DNA of 64,000 nt from Nocardioides albus (GCF_014648255.1 NZ_BMQT01000007.1:89706-153705), one strand, 5' to 3'. Shown: positions 44,839-55,085, counted from the stretch's first letter. Program-made: numbers and translations. The notes: generated by a model from the letters alone, not told the origin.

Positions 44839-44913
44839 GCCGAGAGTCTCGGATTCGGCGCCAGATGGCGCCAGTGCACACCGTGAGGCTGTGGAAAACC
44901 ATGTGGAGAAGTT

Positions 44914-45009
44914 GGGACTGACGCGCCGACTCGGGCCGTTCGAGCGGGACTGACGCGCCGACTCGGCAGCAGGATCTGGGACGTTTGCGCCGAGTCGGCG
45001 CGGGGTCAG
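44914..45009. repeat. Three 32-bp repeats (locus D of the GCCGAGTCGGC family)
   Basis: Units begin at 44914, 44946 and 44978, again exactly 32 bases apart. Units 1 and 2 share GGGACTGACGCGCCGACTCG; unit 3 is GGGACGTTTGCGCCGAGTCG. This is the reverse orientation of locus C. The last unit contains the stop codon of pgl (45006-45008). Confidence 0.88.
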
Positions 45010-45749
45010 AGCTTGGAGGCGGCGGCGCGGTCCAGGAACCAGGTGGTCTCGGTGGTGCCGATGACGCCGGTGGCGGGGATCTCGGTGATCTGTGCGCCGG
45101 CGTGGGCCTTCGCCACGGCGTCAGCCTTGCCTTCGCCGCTGACCAGGAACCAGACGGTCGTGGACCGGCGTAGGGCCTCGAAGGTGAAGGTGATGCGCTC
45201 GGGCGGAGGCTTGGGGGAGTCGGTGACGCCGACGGCGATCGCGTCCTTCGCCTCGAGCTGTGGGAAGCCGGGGAAGAGGGAGGCGATGTGGCCGTCGGGG
45301 CCGACGCCGAGCATGAGGATGTCGAAGCCGCCGGAGGCGTGGCTGCGTACGTCCTCGGAGAACTGTGCTGCGGCCTCCTCGACGCTCAGGCCGGAGTCGG
45401 TGGCCGGCATCTCGTGGATGCGGTGGTCCGGTACGCCGACCTCGGTGAGGAAGGCGGCGCGGGCCTGGCCGGCGTTGCGGTCCGGGGAGTCAGCGGCGAC
45501 GTAGCGCTCGTCGCCGAAGAAGAACTCGACTGCGCCCCAGTCGACGCCCGACTCGGGCGCGAGCCGCGCGATCTCGCGGTGGATGGCCTCGGCGATGGTG
45601 CCGCCGGTGAGGCCGATGGTGGGTACGTCGCCGGCGGCCTGCAGGTCGGCGACGCGGCTGAGGAACTCTCCGGCGACCGCGGAGGCGAGCGCTTCCGCGG
45701 TGTCGTGGACCTCGATGAGTGACTCGGGGTGACCGTCGCTGGTCGTCAC
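45006..45749 (-). CDS. pgl: 6-phosphogluconolactonase
   Basis: 247 residues (DevB type). Motifs [29 protein letters not shown] and [17 protein letters not shown] are standard. Hydrolyses 6-phosphogluconolactone, the product of glucose-6-phosphate dehydrogenase, in the oxidative pentose phosphate pathway. GTG overlaps the pgi stop (GTGA). It is the last gene of tkt-tal-pgi-pgl; zwf and opcA, which normally precede pgl, are absent. The stop codon lies in a 32-bp repeat. Confidence 0.95.
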   Translation of the reverse strand: MTTSDGHPESLIEVHDTAEALASAVAGEFLSRVADLQAAGDVPTIGLTGGTIAEAIHREIARLAPESGVDWGAVEFFFGDERYVAADSPDRNAGQARAAFLTEVGVPDHRIHEMPATDSGLSVEEAAAQFSEDVRSHASGGFDILMLGVGPDGHIASLFPGFPQLEAKDAIAVGVTDSPKPPPERITFTFEALRRSTTVWFLVSGEGKADAVAKAHAGAQITEIPATGVIGTTETTWFLDRAAASKL

Positions 45750-47413
45750 TGACGCTTCTCTCTGTAGTAGGCGATGAGGGACTGGGTGGAAGTGTCCTGT
45801 TGGCGGGCGGTGCTCATGTCGCCGGAGACGGCGGGGCTGATCTGCACGGCGAGCTGCTTGCCGAGCTCGACACCCCACTGGTCGAAGGAGTCGATGCCCC
45901 ACACCACACCCTGGGTGAACGTGATGTGCTCGTAGAGCGCGATCAGCTGGCCCAGCACACTGGGCGTCAGCGCCGGCGCCATGATCGACGTGGTCGGCCG
46001 GTTGCCGGAGAAGACTCGGGCGTCGACGATGTGTTCTGGCGTGCCCTCGGCGCGTACTTGCTCGTCGGTCTTGCCGAACGCCAGCGCCTGGGTCTGGGCG
46101 AAGAAGTTGGCGAGGAACAGCTCGTGGACGTCGATGCTCTGCCCATCACTGGCGTCCGCGAGCGGATAGGCGGGGTTGGCGAAGGCGATGAAGTCAGCCG
46201 GGATCACCCTGGTTCCCTGGTGGATCAGCTGGTAGAACGCGTGCTGCCCGTTGGTGCCGGGCTCGCCCCAGAACACCTCGCCGGTGTCGGTCGTGACCGC
46301 GGTCCCGTCCCAGCGCACGGACTTGCCGTTGGACTCCATGGTGAGCTGCTGGAGGTACGCGGGGAACCGGTGCAGCAGCTGGGAGTAGGGCAGCACGGCG
46401 TGGGTCTGAGCGTCGAGGAAGTTGACGTACCAGACATTCAGGAGACCCATCAGGGCCGGCACGTTCTGCGCGAGCGGCGTCTTCGCGAAGTGCTCGTCGA
46501 TCGCGTGGAACCCACCGAGGAACTCGGCGAACCGCTCCGGGCCGATGGCGATCGCCAAGGCGGTGCCGATCGCGGAGTCGACGGAGTAGCGGCCGCCGAC
46601 CCAGTCCCAGAAGCCGAAGGCGTTCTCCGGGTCGATCCCGAAGTCGGCCACCTTGTCGAGCGCGGTGGAGACCGCGACGAAGTGCTTCTTCACAGCCTCG
46701 GCGGAGTCGACGTCGTCACCGAGCGCATCGAGCAGCCAGGTGCGCGCGAGCCGGGCGTTGGTCAGCGTCTCCAGCGTGGAGAAGCTCTTCGACGAGACGA
46801 CGAACAGGGTCGTCGCCGGGTCGAGCCCCTTCAGCTTTTGACCGGCGTCGGTGGGGTCGATGTTGGAGATGAACCGGCACTCGATCTCGGGGTGACGGAA
46901 CGGCTCGAGCGCCTCGTACGCCATCACCGGACCGAGGTCGGAGCCGCCGATGCCGATGTTGACGACCGTCCGGATCCGCTCGCCGGTGACGCCCTTCCAC
47001 TCACCGGAGCGGACCCGGTCGGCGAAGGCGTACATCTTCGCCAGGGTCTCGTGGACGGCGGGCACGACATCGGTGCCGTCGACGACCAGCGAGGCCGAGG
47101 CAGGAAGGCGCAGGGCGGTGTGGAGCACCGCGCGGTCCTCGGTCACGTTGATGTGCTCGCCGGCGAGCATCGCGTCCCGCCGCGACTCCAAGCCGACCTG
47201 CTCGGCGAGAGCGAGCAGGGCGGCCAGGAGGTCGTCGGTGATGAGGTCCTTGGAGAGGTCGACGAAGAGGTCGGCCGCCTCGAAGGTGAAGCGTGAGGCC
47301 CGGCCGGGATCATCGGCGAACCACGAGCGCAGGTCGGGCTCGAAGCCGCCCCGCAGCTCGGTGAGTGCCTTCCATGCGTCCGTCGTCGTCGCGTCGACCG
47401 GGCCTCGAGTCAC
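45746..47413 (-). CDS. pgi: Glucose-6-phosphate isomerase
   Basis: 555 residues. Signatures [20 protein letters not shown] (about 146-165) and the C-terminal [20 protein letters not shown] are both complete. Interconverts glucose 6-phosphate and fructose 6-phosphate. GTG overlaps the tal stop by 4 bases, and its own stop overlaps pgl in the same way. In this operon it takes the place usually held by zwf-opcA. Confidence 0.97.
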   Translation of the reverse strand: MTRGPVDATTTDAWKALTELRGGFEPDLRSWFADDPGRASRFTFEAADLFVDLSKDLITDDLLAALLALAEQVGLESRRDAMLAGEHINVTEDRAVLHTALRLPASASLVVDGTDVVPAVHETLAKMYAFADRVRSGEWKGVTGERIRTVVNIGIGGSDLGPVMAYEALEPFRHPEIECRFISNIDPTDAGQKLKGLDPATTLFVVSSKSFSTLETLTNARLARTWLLDALGDDVDSAEAVKKHFVAVSTALDKVADFGIDPENAFGFWDWVGGRYSVDSAIGTALAIAIGPERFAEFLGGFHAIDEHFAKTPLAQNVPALMGLLNVWYVNFLDAQTHAVLPYSQLLHRFPAYLQQLTMESNGKSVRWDGTAVTTDTGEVFWGEPGTNGQHAFYQLIHQGTRVIPADFIAFANPAYPLADASDGQSIDVHELFLANFFAQTQALAFGKTDEQVRAEGTPEHIVDARVFSGNRPTTSIMAPALTPSVLGQLIALYEHITFTQGVVWGIDSFDQWGVELGKQLAVQISPAVSGDMSTARQQDTSTQSLIAYYREKRQ

Positions 47414-48516
47414 TTCTTGACCGCCTCGATCTGGGCGACGACGGTGTCGACGAGCTCCGTCCAGGATGACTTGAACTTGTCCACGCCCTCGGTCTCCAGC
47501 GCCAGGAAGACGTCGTCGAGGTCGACCCCGACCGAGCGGAGCGACTCGAAGACCGTCGCGGCCTCGGCGCCCTTGCCGGTCACCACGTCGCCGCGAACCT
47601 CACCGTGGTCGGCGAAGGCGTCCATCGTCTTCTCCGGCATGGTGTTGACCGTGTCGGCGACGACCAGATCGGTGACGTAGAGGGTGTCGGGGTAGGCCGG
47701 GTTCTTGACCCCGGTCGAGGCCCACAGCGGCCGCTGGGCGTTGGCGCCCGCGCCGGCCAGCGCGGTCCAGCGCTCGCTGGCGTGGACCTCCTCGAACGCG
47801 GCGTAGGCGGCGATCGCGTTGGCGACCGCGGCCTTCCCGAGCAGCGCAGTGGCCTCGGGGGTGCCGATCGCCTCGAGCCGCTTGTCGATCTCGGTGTCGA
47901 CCCGGGAGACGAAGAACGACGCCACGCTGCGGATCGTGGACAGGTCCTTGCCGGCCGCCTTGGCCTGCTCCAGACCGGTCAGGTAGGCGTCCATCACCGC
48001 GCGGTAGCGCTCGACCGAGAAGATCAGGGTCACGTTGACCGAGATGCCCTCGGCGATCGCGGCGGTGATCGCCGGGAGGCCCTCGAGGGTCGCCGGGATC
48101 TTGATCAGCGCGTTGGGGCGGTCGACGGCAGCCCACAGCGCCTTCGCGGAGGCGATGGTGGCGTCGGTGTCGTTGGCCAGGGTGGGCTCGACCTCGATCG
48201 AGACCCGGCCGTCGTCCTTGGTGGCCTCGGCGACCGGCGCGAGGATGTCGCAGGCGTTGCGTACGTCCTCGGTGGTGAGGCCGAAGATGACCTCGTCGAC
48301 GTCCTTGCCCTCGGCAACCAGCGAGCGGACCTGCTCGTCGTAGCGCTCGCCGTTGGCGATCGCGGCGGCGAAGATGGTCGGGTTGGTGGTCACCCCGACG
48401 ACGGACTTCTCCTTGACGAGGTCGGCGAGGTTGCCGGTCTCGATCCGCTCCCGGGAGAGGTCGTCGAGCCAGATGGACACGCCGGCGTCGGCCAGCGCCT
48501 TGAGACGGTCAGACAT
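47410..48516 (-). CDS. tal: Transaldolase
   Basis: 368 residues. [20 protein letters not shown] at the start, the [10 protein letters not shown] motif and the Schiff-base Lys in NALIKIPAT (about 138). Non-oxidative pentose phosphate pathway, moves a three-carbon unit. ATG at 48516 is three bases after the tkt stop. The long form is typical of actinobacteria. Confidence 0.96.
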   Translation of the reverse strand: MSDRLKALADAGVSIWLDDLSRERIETGNLADLVKEKSVVGVTTNPTIFAAAIANGERYDEQVRSLVAEGKDVDEVIFGLTTEDVRNACDILAPVAEATKDDGRVSIEVEPTLANDTDATIASAKALWAAVDRPNALIKIPATLEGLPAITAAIAEGISVNVTLIFSVERYRAVMDAYLTGLEQAKAAGKDLSTIRSVASFFVSRVDTEIDKRLEAIGTPEATALLGKAAVANAIAAYAAFEEVHASERWTALAGAGANAQRPLWASTGVKNPAYPDTLYVTDLVVADTVNTMPEKTMDAFADHGEVRGDVVTGKGAEAATVFESLRSVGVDLDDVFLALETEGVDKFKSSWTELVDTVVAQIEAVKK

Positions 48517-48519
48517 ATT

Positions 48520-50646
48520 TCATGCTCCCTTGTTGATAGCGGCGAGGCTCTCCTTGGCGGCCGTGACGACCGCCTCAGGAGTGAAGCCGTACTCCTTGAA
48601 CAGCAGCGCGCCGGACGCCGAGGCACCGAAGTGCTCGAGCGAGACGATCCGGCCGGCGTCGCCGACGTACTCCCGCCAGCCCTGCTTCACACCGGCCTCG
48701 ACGCTGACGCGCGCCTTGACGTTGGGCGGGATCACCGAGTCACGGTAGTCCTGCTCCTGAGCCTCGAACCACTCCAGGCACGGCAGCGAGACGACGCGGG
48801 CGCCGATGCCCTCCTTCGCCAGCTCCTCGCGGGCGGCCACTGCGTACTGCACCTCGGAGCCGGTGCCGAGCAGCACGACGTCGACGGTGCCGGTGGGGGA
48901 GTCGAGGAGTACGTAGCCACCCTTCGCGACGCCGCTGGTGTCGGCCCAGTGCTCGCCAGTTTCGGCGTCCTTCCCGCGCGGGAAGGTCGGCAGCGCCTGA
49001 CGGGTCAGGATGAGCGCCGAGGGGCGGTCGTGGTGCTTGAGCACCTCGAGCCATGCGGCGGCGGTCTCGTTGGCGTCGGCGGGACGGACCACGTCGAGGC
49101 CCGGGATGGCCCGGACCGCGGCGAGGTGCTCGACCGGCTGGTGGGTCGGGCCGTCCTCGCCCAGACCGACGGAGTCGTGGGTCCAGACGTGGATCACCGG
49201 CAGCTTGGACAGCGCCCCGACGCGTACGGCGCCTCGCATGTAGTCGGAGAACTGGAAGAACGTGCCACCGAAGGCCTTGGTCGGCGAGTGGGCCACGATG
49301 CCGTTGAGGATCGCGCCCATGGCGTGCTCGCGGATACCGAAGTGGAGCACGCGGCCGGCGTAGGGGTCGCCCTTCCACTCGTGGGTGGAGCGGTCCTCGG
49401 GGACGAAGCTGGGCGCACCGGAGATGGTGGTGTTGTTGGAGCCGGCGAGGTCGGCCGAGCCGCCCCACAGCTCGGGCAGGACGGGCGCGAGGGCGTTGAT
49501 CACCTTGCCGGAGGCGGCGCGGGTCGCGATGCCCTTGGCGTCGGCCTCGAAGGACGGCAGCGCGTCGGCGATGCCGTCGGGGAGCTCGCCGGCCTGCATC
49601 CGCTCGAGCAGCTTGGCGCCCTCCGGATTGGCCTTGGCCCAGGCGGCCTCCTCGGCACGCCAGGCCTCTTCGGCCTGCTCGCCGCGCTCGATGAGCTTGC
49701 GGGTGTGAGCAAGCACCTCGGGGTCGACGTCGAAGGACTTGGCCGGGTCGAAGCCCAGGATCTCCTTGGTCGCGGCGACCTCCTCGACGCCGAGCGCGGA
49801 GCCGTGGGCGGCCTCGGTGTTCTGGGCGTTGGGGGCAGGCCAGGCGATGACGGTCCGGAGCACGATCAGCGACGGCTGGTCGGTGACCTCGCCGGCGGCG
49901 TTGATCGCGTCGAACAGCGCCGGCACGTCCTCGGTGTAGTCGGTGCCGTCGTTGGTCCAGTCGACCTCCTGGACGTGCCAGCCGTAGGCCCGGTAGCGAG
50001 CGGCGACGTCCTCGGTGAACGCGACGTTGGTGTCACCCTCGATCGAGATCCGGTTGGCGTCGTAGATCATCGTCAGGTTGCCGAGCTTCTGCGTGCCGGC
50101 GATCGAGCTGGCCTCGCTGCTGACGCCTTCCTGCAGGTCGCCGTCGCCGGCCAGGACGTACGTCTTGTGGTCGAACGGGCTCGGCTGGTCGACCGGGGTG
50201 TCCGGGTCGAGCAGGCCGCGCAGCCGGCGCTGGGCCATCGCGATGCCGACGGCGTTGGCGACACCCTGGCCGAGCGGGCCGGTGGTCACCTCCACGCCGC
50301 GGGTGTGGCCGCGCTCGGGGTGACCCGGGGTCAGCGAGCCCCAGGTGCGCAGGCTCTCCAGGTCGCCGAGCTCGAGGCCGAAGCCGCCGAGGTAGAGCTG
50401 GATGTAGAGGGTGACGCTGGAGTGGCCGACGGAGAGCACGAACCGGTCACGGCCGAGCCAGTCGGTGTCGGCAGGGTTGTGCTTCATCACCTTCTGGAAG
50501 AGCAGGTACGCCGCCGGGGCCAGGCTCATCGCGGTGCCAGGGTGGCCGTTGCCGACCTTCTGCACGGAGTCCATGGCCAAGACGCGGACGGTGTCCACGG
50601 CCTTGCTGTCCAGATCGGTCCACTCGAGTACAGGTTTGGTGCTCAC
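48520..50646 (-). CDS. tkt: Transketolase
   Basis: 708 residues. Thiamine diphosphate enzyme: NGHPGTAMSLAPAAYLLF, GPLGQGVANAVGIAMA, the cofactor motif GDGDLQEGVSSEA, and the pyrimidine domain HDSVGLGEDGPTHQP. Transfers two-carbon units in the pentose phosphate pathway. GTG at 50646 (MSTKPVLEW) has AAAAGG seven bases upstream; a TTG five codons earlier is less likely. It heads tkt-tal-pgi-pgl. TAGGCT on the minus strand (50736-50731) is a possible -10 box. Confidence 0.96.
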   Translation of the reverse strand: MSTKPVLEWTDLDSKAVDTVRVLAMDSVQKVGNGHPGTAMSLAPAAYLLFQKVMKHNPADTDWLGRDRFVLSVGHSSVTLYIQLYLGGFGLELGDLESLRTWGSLTPGHPERGHTRGVEVTTGPLGQGVANAVGIAMAQRRLRGLLDPDTPVDQPSPFDHKTYVLAGDGDLQEGVSSEASSIAGTQKLGNLTMIYDANRISIEGDTNVAFTEDVAARYRAYGWHVQEVDWTNDGTDYTEDVPALFDAINAAGEVTDQPSLIVLRTVIAWPAPNAQNTEAAHGSALGVEEVAATKEILGFDPAKSFDVDPEVLAHTRKLIERGEQAEEAWRAEEAAWAKANPEGAKLLERMQAGELPDGIADALPSFEADAKGIATRAASGKVINALAPVLPELWGGSADLAGSNNTTISGAPSFVPEDRSTHEWKGDPYAGRVLHFGIREHAMGAILNGIVAHSPTKAFGGTFFQFSDYMRGAVRVGALSKLPVIHVWTHDSVGLGEDGPTHQPVEHLAAVRAIPGLDVVRPADANETAAAWLEVLKHHDRPSALILTRQALPTFPRGKDAETGEHWADTSGVAKGGYVLLDSPTGTVDVVLLGTGSEVQYAVAAREELAKEGIGARVVSLPCLEWFEAQEQDYRDSVIPPNVKARVSVEAGVKQGWREYVGDAGRIVSLEHFGASASGALLFKEYGFTPEAVVTAAKESLAAINKGA

Positions 50647-50750
50647 GAGGTGCCTTTTCAAGGTAGTAGAGCCAAATTCGTAGAGTCCACGTGGGACTGC
50701 TTGGGCTGGCCGTGGGGGCTGCCGAATCCGAGCCTACTCACGCTCCGGGT

Positions 50751-50756
50751 TAGACT
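50751..50756 (+). promoter_or_regulatory. -10 box (TAGACT) upstream of ctaB
   Basis: TAGACT at 50751 predicts a start near 50763 and a 5' leader of about 65 bases, unlike the leaderless genes. The leader holds a 10-codon frame (50765-50797) with no evident meaning. Confidence 0.4.
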
Positions 50757-50829
50757 GCGAGCCGCATGCTGCGAACTGTTGCTGTGAGCCGCGTGTGAAG
50801 CCTCAACCCGATCGAGAAGGATCTTCTCA

Positions 50830-51768
50830 GTGACGCACGTCGAACAGCCGGTCCCCGACCTCGACCAGCGTAGCGACCGCGCGTCAATGCGCGATGTCAT
50901 CTCGGCGTACGTCTCCTTGACGAAGCCCCGCGTGATCGAGCTGCTGCTGCTCACCACCGTGCCGGTGATGTTCTTCGCCGCCCAGGGTGTCCCGGGCGTC
51001 GGCCTGGTCGCGGCCACTGTCGTCGGCGGGATCTTCTCGGCCGGTTCGGCCTCGGTCTTCAACTGCGTCTACGACCGCGACATCGACGAGCAGATGAGGC
51101 GTACGCGGCGCCGCGCCCTGCCGCGGCACGTGGTCACTCCGGCCGCGGCACTGATCTTCGGGTCGGTGCTCGCCGTCCTGTCGGTCGTCGTGCTCGGGTT
51201 CTTCGTCAACTGGCTCTCCGCGGGTCTCTCGCTGGCCGCCAACGCGTTCTACGTCTTCGTCTACACGATGCTGCTCAAGCGGCGCACCACGCAGAACATC
51301 GTCTGGGGCGGCATCGCGGGCTGCTTCCCGACCCTGATCGGCTGGACCGCGGTCACGGGCTCGGTGAGCTGGGAGCCGCTGATCCTGTTCATGGTCGTCT
51401 TCTTCTGGACCCCGCCGCACACCTGGGCGCTGGCGCTGCGCTACCGCGAGGACTACGCGCAGGTCGACGTGCCGATGCTGCCGGTGGTCCGCTCCGCCCG
51501 CCACGTGGGTGGCCAGATCGTGGCGTACTCCTGGGTCATGGTCGCCACCTCGCTGCTGATGTGGCCGCTCGCCTCCACAGGCTGGCTCTACCCGGTCGCA
51601 GCCATCGCTCTCGGCGCCGTCTTCCTCGTCCAGGCCCACCAGCTGCACGCCCGCGCCAAGGGCACCGAGGACCTCACCAAGATCCGCCCGATGCAGCTGT
51701 TCCACTCGAGCAACCTCTACCTGAGCCTGCTCTTCGTGGCCCTCGCGGTCGACCCGCTCCTGCGCTGA
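50830..51768 (+). CDS. ctaB: Protoheme IX farnesyltransferase (heme O synthase)
   Basis: 312 residues, about nine membrane segments. UbiA-family prenyltransferase with the Mg-diphosphate motif [20 protein letters not shown] (about 77-96) and the second motif [16 protein letters not shown]. Adds a farnesyl group to heme B for cytochrome oxidase. GTG at 50830 has AAGGA about 9 bases upstream. Divergent from tkt, as in mycobacteria. Confidence 0.95.
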   Translation: MTHVEQPVPDLDQRSDRASMRDVISAYVSLTKPRVIELLLLTTVPVMFFAAQGVPGVGLVAATVVGGIFSAGSASVFNCVYDRDIDEQMRRTRRRALPRHVVTPAAALIFGSVLAVLSVVVLGFFVNWLSAGLSLAANAFYVFVYTMLLKRRTTQNIVWGGIAGCFPTLIGWTAVTGSVSWEPLILFMVVFFWTPPHTWALALRYREDYAQVDVPMLPVVRSARHVGGQIVAYSWVMVATSLLMWPLASTGWLYPVAAIALGAVFLVQAHQLHARAKGTEDLTKIRPMQLFHSSNLYLSLLFVALAVDPLLR

Positions 51769-51786
51769 TCCCGAAGGCGCCAGGCG

Positions 51787-52392
51787 GTGTGGTCGCGTGC
51801 CGTCCGCCTCGCGGTGGAGGCGCTGGCGTGGTTTGCCGTCGCGGTAGGCCTGATCTGGTTGCTGCTGACGTTGTCGCTGGGCGAGGCGGCCTCGGTCGAC
51901 CCGCGCCGTCCCTTCCCCGCTGAGCTGCGTTACTGGGCCCCGATGCTGGCGGCGACGTGTCTGCCGGGTGGGGTGCTCACCTTGGTGCTGATACGCACTC
52001 CGCCGGCTGCGCGGATCTGCGCCGGCCTCACCGGCGTGATGGTGGTCGCGGCGGGGTTCAGCATCCGCCTCGTGCCCGATACGGCAGATCGGGTTGCTCC
52101 CTTCTACCAGTGGGTTCCGATCGCCGCGGGCGCCCTGCTCGTCCTGTTCGCGCTGATCGGCTGGCGACCGTCCAGCGACCGTCCTCCCATCGAACGTGGA
52201 CTGGAGTCGGTGCTGCTGGCGATCCTGTTGCTCGGCAGCGCGTTCGTCGTCGGCGCCTGGGCGTTGCTGATGTCAGGCGACTGGATCGGGGCGTACGAGG
52301 ATCAGGAGTCGACCTGGCACCTGGGCGGTCCCGAGGCGGTGCTCATCTTCGTCGGGCTGGTCGCGGCCGGCCGACAAGCGCTGCGCCGCTGA
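51787..52392 (+). CDS. Integral membrane protein of unknown function
   Basis: 201 residues, about five hydrophobic segments (ALAWFAVAVGLIWLLLTLSL; YWAPMLAATCLPGGVLTLVL; VPIAAGALLVLFALIGW; VLLAILLLGSAFVVGAWAL; a short last one). Not recognised. GTG at 51787 lies 18 bases after ctaB and it probably shares its transcript. It converges on ctaA across 20 bases. A role with the heme or oxidase genes is only suggested by position. Confidence 0.65.
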   Translation: MWSRAVRLAVEALAWFAVAVGLIWLLLTLSLGEAASVDPRRPFPAELRYWAPMLAATCLPGGVLTLVLIRTPPAARICAGLTGVMVVAAGFSIRLVPDTADRVAPFYQWVPIAAGALLVLFALIGWRPSSDRPPIERGLESVLLAILLLGSAFVVGAWALLMSGDWIGAYEDQESTWHLGGPEAVLIFVGLVAAGRQALRR

Positions 52393-52412
52393 CCCGGTCT
52401 TCTGGCCGATCC

Positions 52413-53315
52413 TCAGGCGGTGTGGGCGCGGGTGGAGACCACGACGCGGGCGAGGCCGGCGGAGATCAGGGCGGCGCCGAGCATGTGGAAGCCGACGAGG
52501 AGGACAGGGAGGTCGGTGAGGTACTGGACCCAGCCGATCAGGCCCTGGGCGAGCTCGATGACCAGCAGGACGACGGTGACCCGGCGGACGTACGCGTTCT
52601 TGCGGCCGAGCCACAGCGTGATCAGGGTCGCGGCGATGAGCGCGTAGACGGCGTAGGCGTGGATGTGGGACACCAGCGCCGGGTCGAGGCCGGTGCGGCG
52701 GGACTCGAGGTCGCCGGAGTGGGGGCCGGAGCCGGTCACGACCGTGCCGAGCCAGAGCGAGAGCCAGCCGACGACGAAGGTGACCACGGCTGCGACGCGT
52801 ACGTTGCGCGGCGCGGCTTCGCGCCCGGGGGAGCGGATCTCGTCGAGCAGCCAGACGCACAGACCGACCATCGCCATCGAGGCGAGCAGGTGGAGCGCGA
52901 CGACGTAGGGGTTGAGCTGGCTGAGGACGGTGAATCCGCCGAGGACCGCCTGGAGCGGGACGCCGAAGGCGATGATGATCGCCAGGTTGCGGATGACACC
53001 TCGACGGTTCCAGGCAGCGACGACGACCGTGATGGCGATCGCGGCCACGACGTAGGTCAGCAGCCGGTTGCCGAACTCGATGACGCCATTGATCCCGAGC
53101 GCCTCGTGAGCCACGTAGGACTCCTCAGTGCACTTGGGCCAGGTCGGGCAGCCGAGTCCGGAGCCCGTCAATCGGACCACTCCGCCGGTGACCACGATCC
53201 CGATATTGGCGATCAGGTTGGCCACCGCCAGCCCGAACAGGTGCGCGCGGAGCCAGTCGAGAACCTTGTCCTTGGCCGAGGGAGTCGGGCCGGTTGCGGG
53301 TTCGGTGGACGTCAT
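52413..53315 (-). CDS. ctaA: Heme A synthase (COX15/CtaA)
   Basis: 300 residues, about eight membrane segments in two related halves. The conserved loop VRLTGSGLGCPTWPKC carries the redox Cys pair; heme-ligand His residues are in FGNRLLTYV-type and ALHLLASMAM, HIHAYAVYAL and GFHMLGAAL. Oxidises heme O to heme A. ATG at 53315 overlaps the stop of the ABC permease gene (ATGA), so ABC exporter and ctaA are coupled, as in Mycobacterium tuberculosis Rv1456c-Rv1458c. Confidence 0.94.
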   Translation of the reverse strand: MTSTEPATGPTPSAKDKVLDWLRAHLFGLAVANLIANIGIVVTGGVVRLTGSGLGCPTWPKCTEESYVAHEALGINGVIEFGNRLLTYVVAAIAITVVVAAWNRRGVIRNLAIIIAFGVPLQAVLGGFTVLSQLNPYVVALHLLASMAMVGLCVWLLDEIRSPGREAAPRNVRVAAVVTFVVGWLSLWLGTVVTGSGPHSGDLESRRTGLDPALVSHIHAYAVYALIAATLITLWLGRKNAYVRRVTVVLLVIELAQGLIGWVQYLTDLPVLLVGFHMLGAALISAGLARVVVSTRAHTA

Positions 53316-54103
53316 TCCCACTTGAAGGTCCTAGCTGTGAGGGTGGAGCCGAGAACGGCCCAGATCAGGAGTACGCCGAGGTCTCGCCAGGCCGGGACGC
53401 CGTCGAGGAACGCAGTGCGTACGGCCTCTCCGAGCGCGCCCGAGGGAAGCCAGCGAGCCACGTCGCCGTAGGCGCCGTAGGCCGTCAGCGGCAGCACCAC
53501 GGCGCCGCCGGCCAGGAGAAGCAGATAGATGAGGTTGGCCGCGGCCAGGGTCGCCTCGGCGCGCAGCACGCCGGCCACGAAGAGCCCGAGCGAGGCGAAG
53601 GCCAGCGTGCCCATCGCGATGGCGAGGAAAAAGGCGAGGACGGTGCCGAACCCCGCGGCGGGGGTCCAGCCGAGGATCTGGCCGACGGCGCCGATGATGA
53701 AGAGCTGCACGAGCTGTACGCAGCCGAGCGCGAGCACCTTGCCGGCGAGCAGGCCGATCCGGGGGAGCGGTGAGGCACCCAGGCGTTTGATCACGCCGTA
53801 GCGCCGCTCGAACCCGGTCGCGATCGCGAGGCTCGTGAAGGAGGTCGACATGATCGCCAGGGCGAGGACGCCCGGGGTGAGGAGGTCGACCAGCGGCTGG
53901 TCGGCGCCGAGGTCGAGGTCGATCGCGTTGCCGGCGGTGACGCCGCCGATGAGCACCATCACCGGGATCACGACGGCCAGGAGGAGCTGCTCGCCGTTGC
54001 GGAGCATCAGCTTGGCTTCCATCAGCGCCTGGGCGACCACCTGCCTGGTGATCGGGGCGCTGCCGGGTTTCGGGGTGAACATCCCCGTGGCTGCCTCAGG
54101 CAT
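53312..54103 (-). CDS. ABC-2 type exporter, permease
   Basis: 263 residues with six hydrophobic segments (LLLAVVIPVMVLIGGVTAG; LTPGVLALAIMSTSFTSLAI; others) as in ABC-2 permeases. It starts 8 bases inside the ATPase gene and its stop overlaps ctaA. The pair is conserved next to ctaA in actinobacteria; the cargo is not known, and a link to heme or oxidase biogenesis rests on gene order only. Confidence 0.9.
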   Translation of the reverse strand: MPEAATGMFTPKPGSAPITRQVVAQALMEAKLMLRNGEQLLLAVVIPVMVLIGGVTAGNAIDLDLGADQPLVDLLTPGVLALAIMSTSFTSLAIATGFERRYGVIKRLGASPLPRIGLLAGKVLALGCVQLVQLFIIGAVGQILGWTPAAGFGTVLAFFLAIAMGTLAFASLGLFVAGVLRAEATLAAANLIYLLLLAGGAVVLPLTAYGAYGDVARWLPSGALGEAVRTAFLDGVPAWRDLGVLLIWAVLGSTLTARTFKWE

Positions 54104-55073
54104 GCTCGACCCCCTCGGTGAGATACAGCTCTCCGGTGAGGTCGAGAAAGACGTCCTCGAGGCTTCTGCGGCCGAGCGTCAGCGACTCCGGGAGGACGTC
54201 GTTCTCCTCGCACCAGCGGCTCACCTTGGCGAGGGTGGTCGGGTCGGCCTTGCCGGTGACCCGCATCGAACGCTCGTCGAGCAGGACGACTTCGGTGTCC
54301 TCGCCGAGCGCCTTGCGCAGCGACTCACGGGCGCCGGGCGGGAACGGTTTGGTCACGACCAGCCTCACGGTGGCGGTCGCGCTCATCCCATTTCCTGGGC
54401 CGCGGGTGAGCTCGAGCGGACTGCCCGAGGCGATCATCCGACCGCGGTCGATGATGTGCACCTGATCGGCCAGCTCCTCGGCCTCCTCCAGGTAGTGGGT
54501 GGTGAGCACGACGGTGACACCGTCGGCGCGCAGCTCACGCAACAGCTCCCAGGTCGTACGCCGCCCCTGCGGGTCCATCCCCGCCGTCGGCTCGTCCACG
54601 AACACCAGCTCCGGACGCCCCACGAGCGCCATCGCCAGCCCGAGCCGCTGCTGCTGCCCGCCGGAGAGCCGTCGGTAGGGGGTGCGACCGCACTCGTCCA
54701 GACCCAGTCGGTCGGCCAGGTAGTCGATGTCGAGCGGATGGGCGTGCAGTCGGGAGATGTGCCGCAGCATCTCCATGGCGCGTACGCCGCTCCAGGCCCC
54801 TTGGCCCTGCAGCATCACACCGATCCGGGGGAGCAGCTGCTTGCGGTCGGCGATCGGGTCGAGCCCGAGCACCCGCACCGTCCCCTGCTGGGGCTTGCGA
54901 TAGCCCTCGCACGTCTCCAGCGTGGTCGTCTTCCCGGCCCCGTTCGGCCCGAGCACCGCCGTGATCGAGCCCGCCGCGACGCTCAGCGAGAGTCCGTCGA
55001 CGGCTCTCTTGCCGCCGTAGGTCATGCGCAGGTCGCGTACCTCGACAGCGGGCCTGGCGACGGAAGATTCCAC
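54096..55073 (-). CDS. ABC-2 type exporter, ATP-binding protein
   Basis: 325 residues. Walker A GPNGAGKTT (about 42-50), signature RRLSGGQQQRLGLAMAL, Walker B LVFVDEPTAGMD, H-loop LTTHYLEEAE, then a C-terminal extension of about 90 residues found in this exporter type. Powers the permease encoded next. The GTG start is set by TAGACT (55080-55085), which ends exactly 6 bases upstream. Confidence 0.93.
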   Translation of the reverse strand: MESSVARPAVEVRDLRMTYGGKRAVDGLSLSVAAGSITAVLGPNGAGKTTTLETCEGYRKPQQGTVRVLGLDPIADRKQLLPRIGVMLQGQGAWSGVRAMEMLRHISRLHAHPLDIDYLADRLGLDECGRTPYRRLSGGQQQRLGLAMALVGRPELVFVDEPTAGMDPQGRRTTWELLRELRADGVTVVLTTHYLEEAEELADQVHIIDRGRMIASGSPLELTRGPGNGMSATATVRLVVTKPFPPGARESLRKALGEDTEVVLLDERSMRVTGKADPTTLAKVSRWCEENDVLPESLTLGRRSLEDVFLDLTGELYLTEGVEHA

Positions 55074-55079
55074 GGCGGC

Positions 55080-55085
55080 AGTCTA
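55080..55085 (-). promoter_or_regulatory. -10 box (TAGACT) of the ABC/ctaA operon, leaderless type
   Basis: On the minus strand TAGACT ends 6 bases before the GTG at 55073. Confidence 0.62.

Noticed and set aside
43780..45009. 32-bp repeat arrays as a CRISPR
   Set aside because: Only three units each, variable parts of about 10 bases are too short for spacers, units degenerate, and no cas gene is present.
50765..50797. 10-codon frame [10 protein letters not shown] in the ctaB leader
   Set aside because: Too short, no recognisable leader-peptide pattern and no ribosome site.
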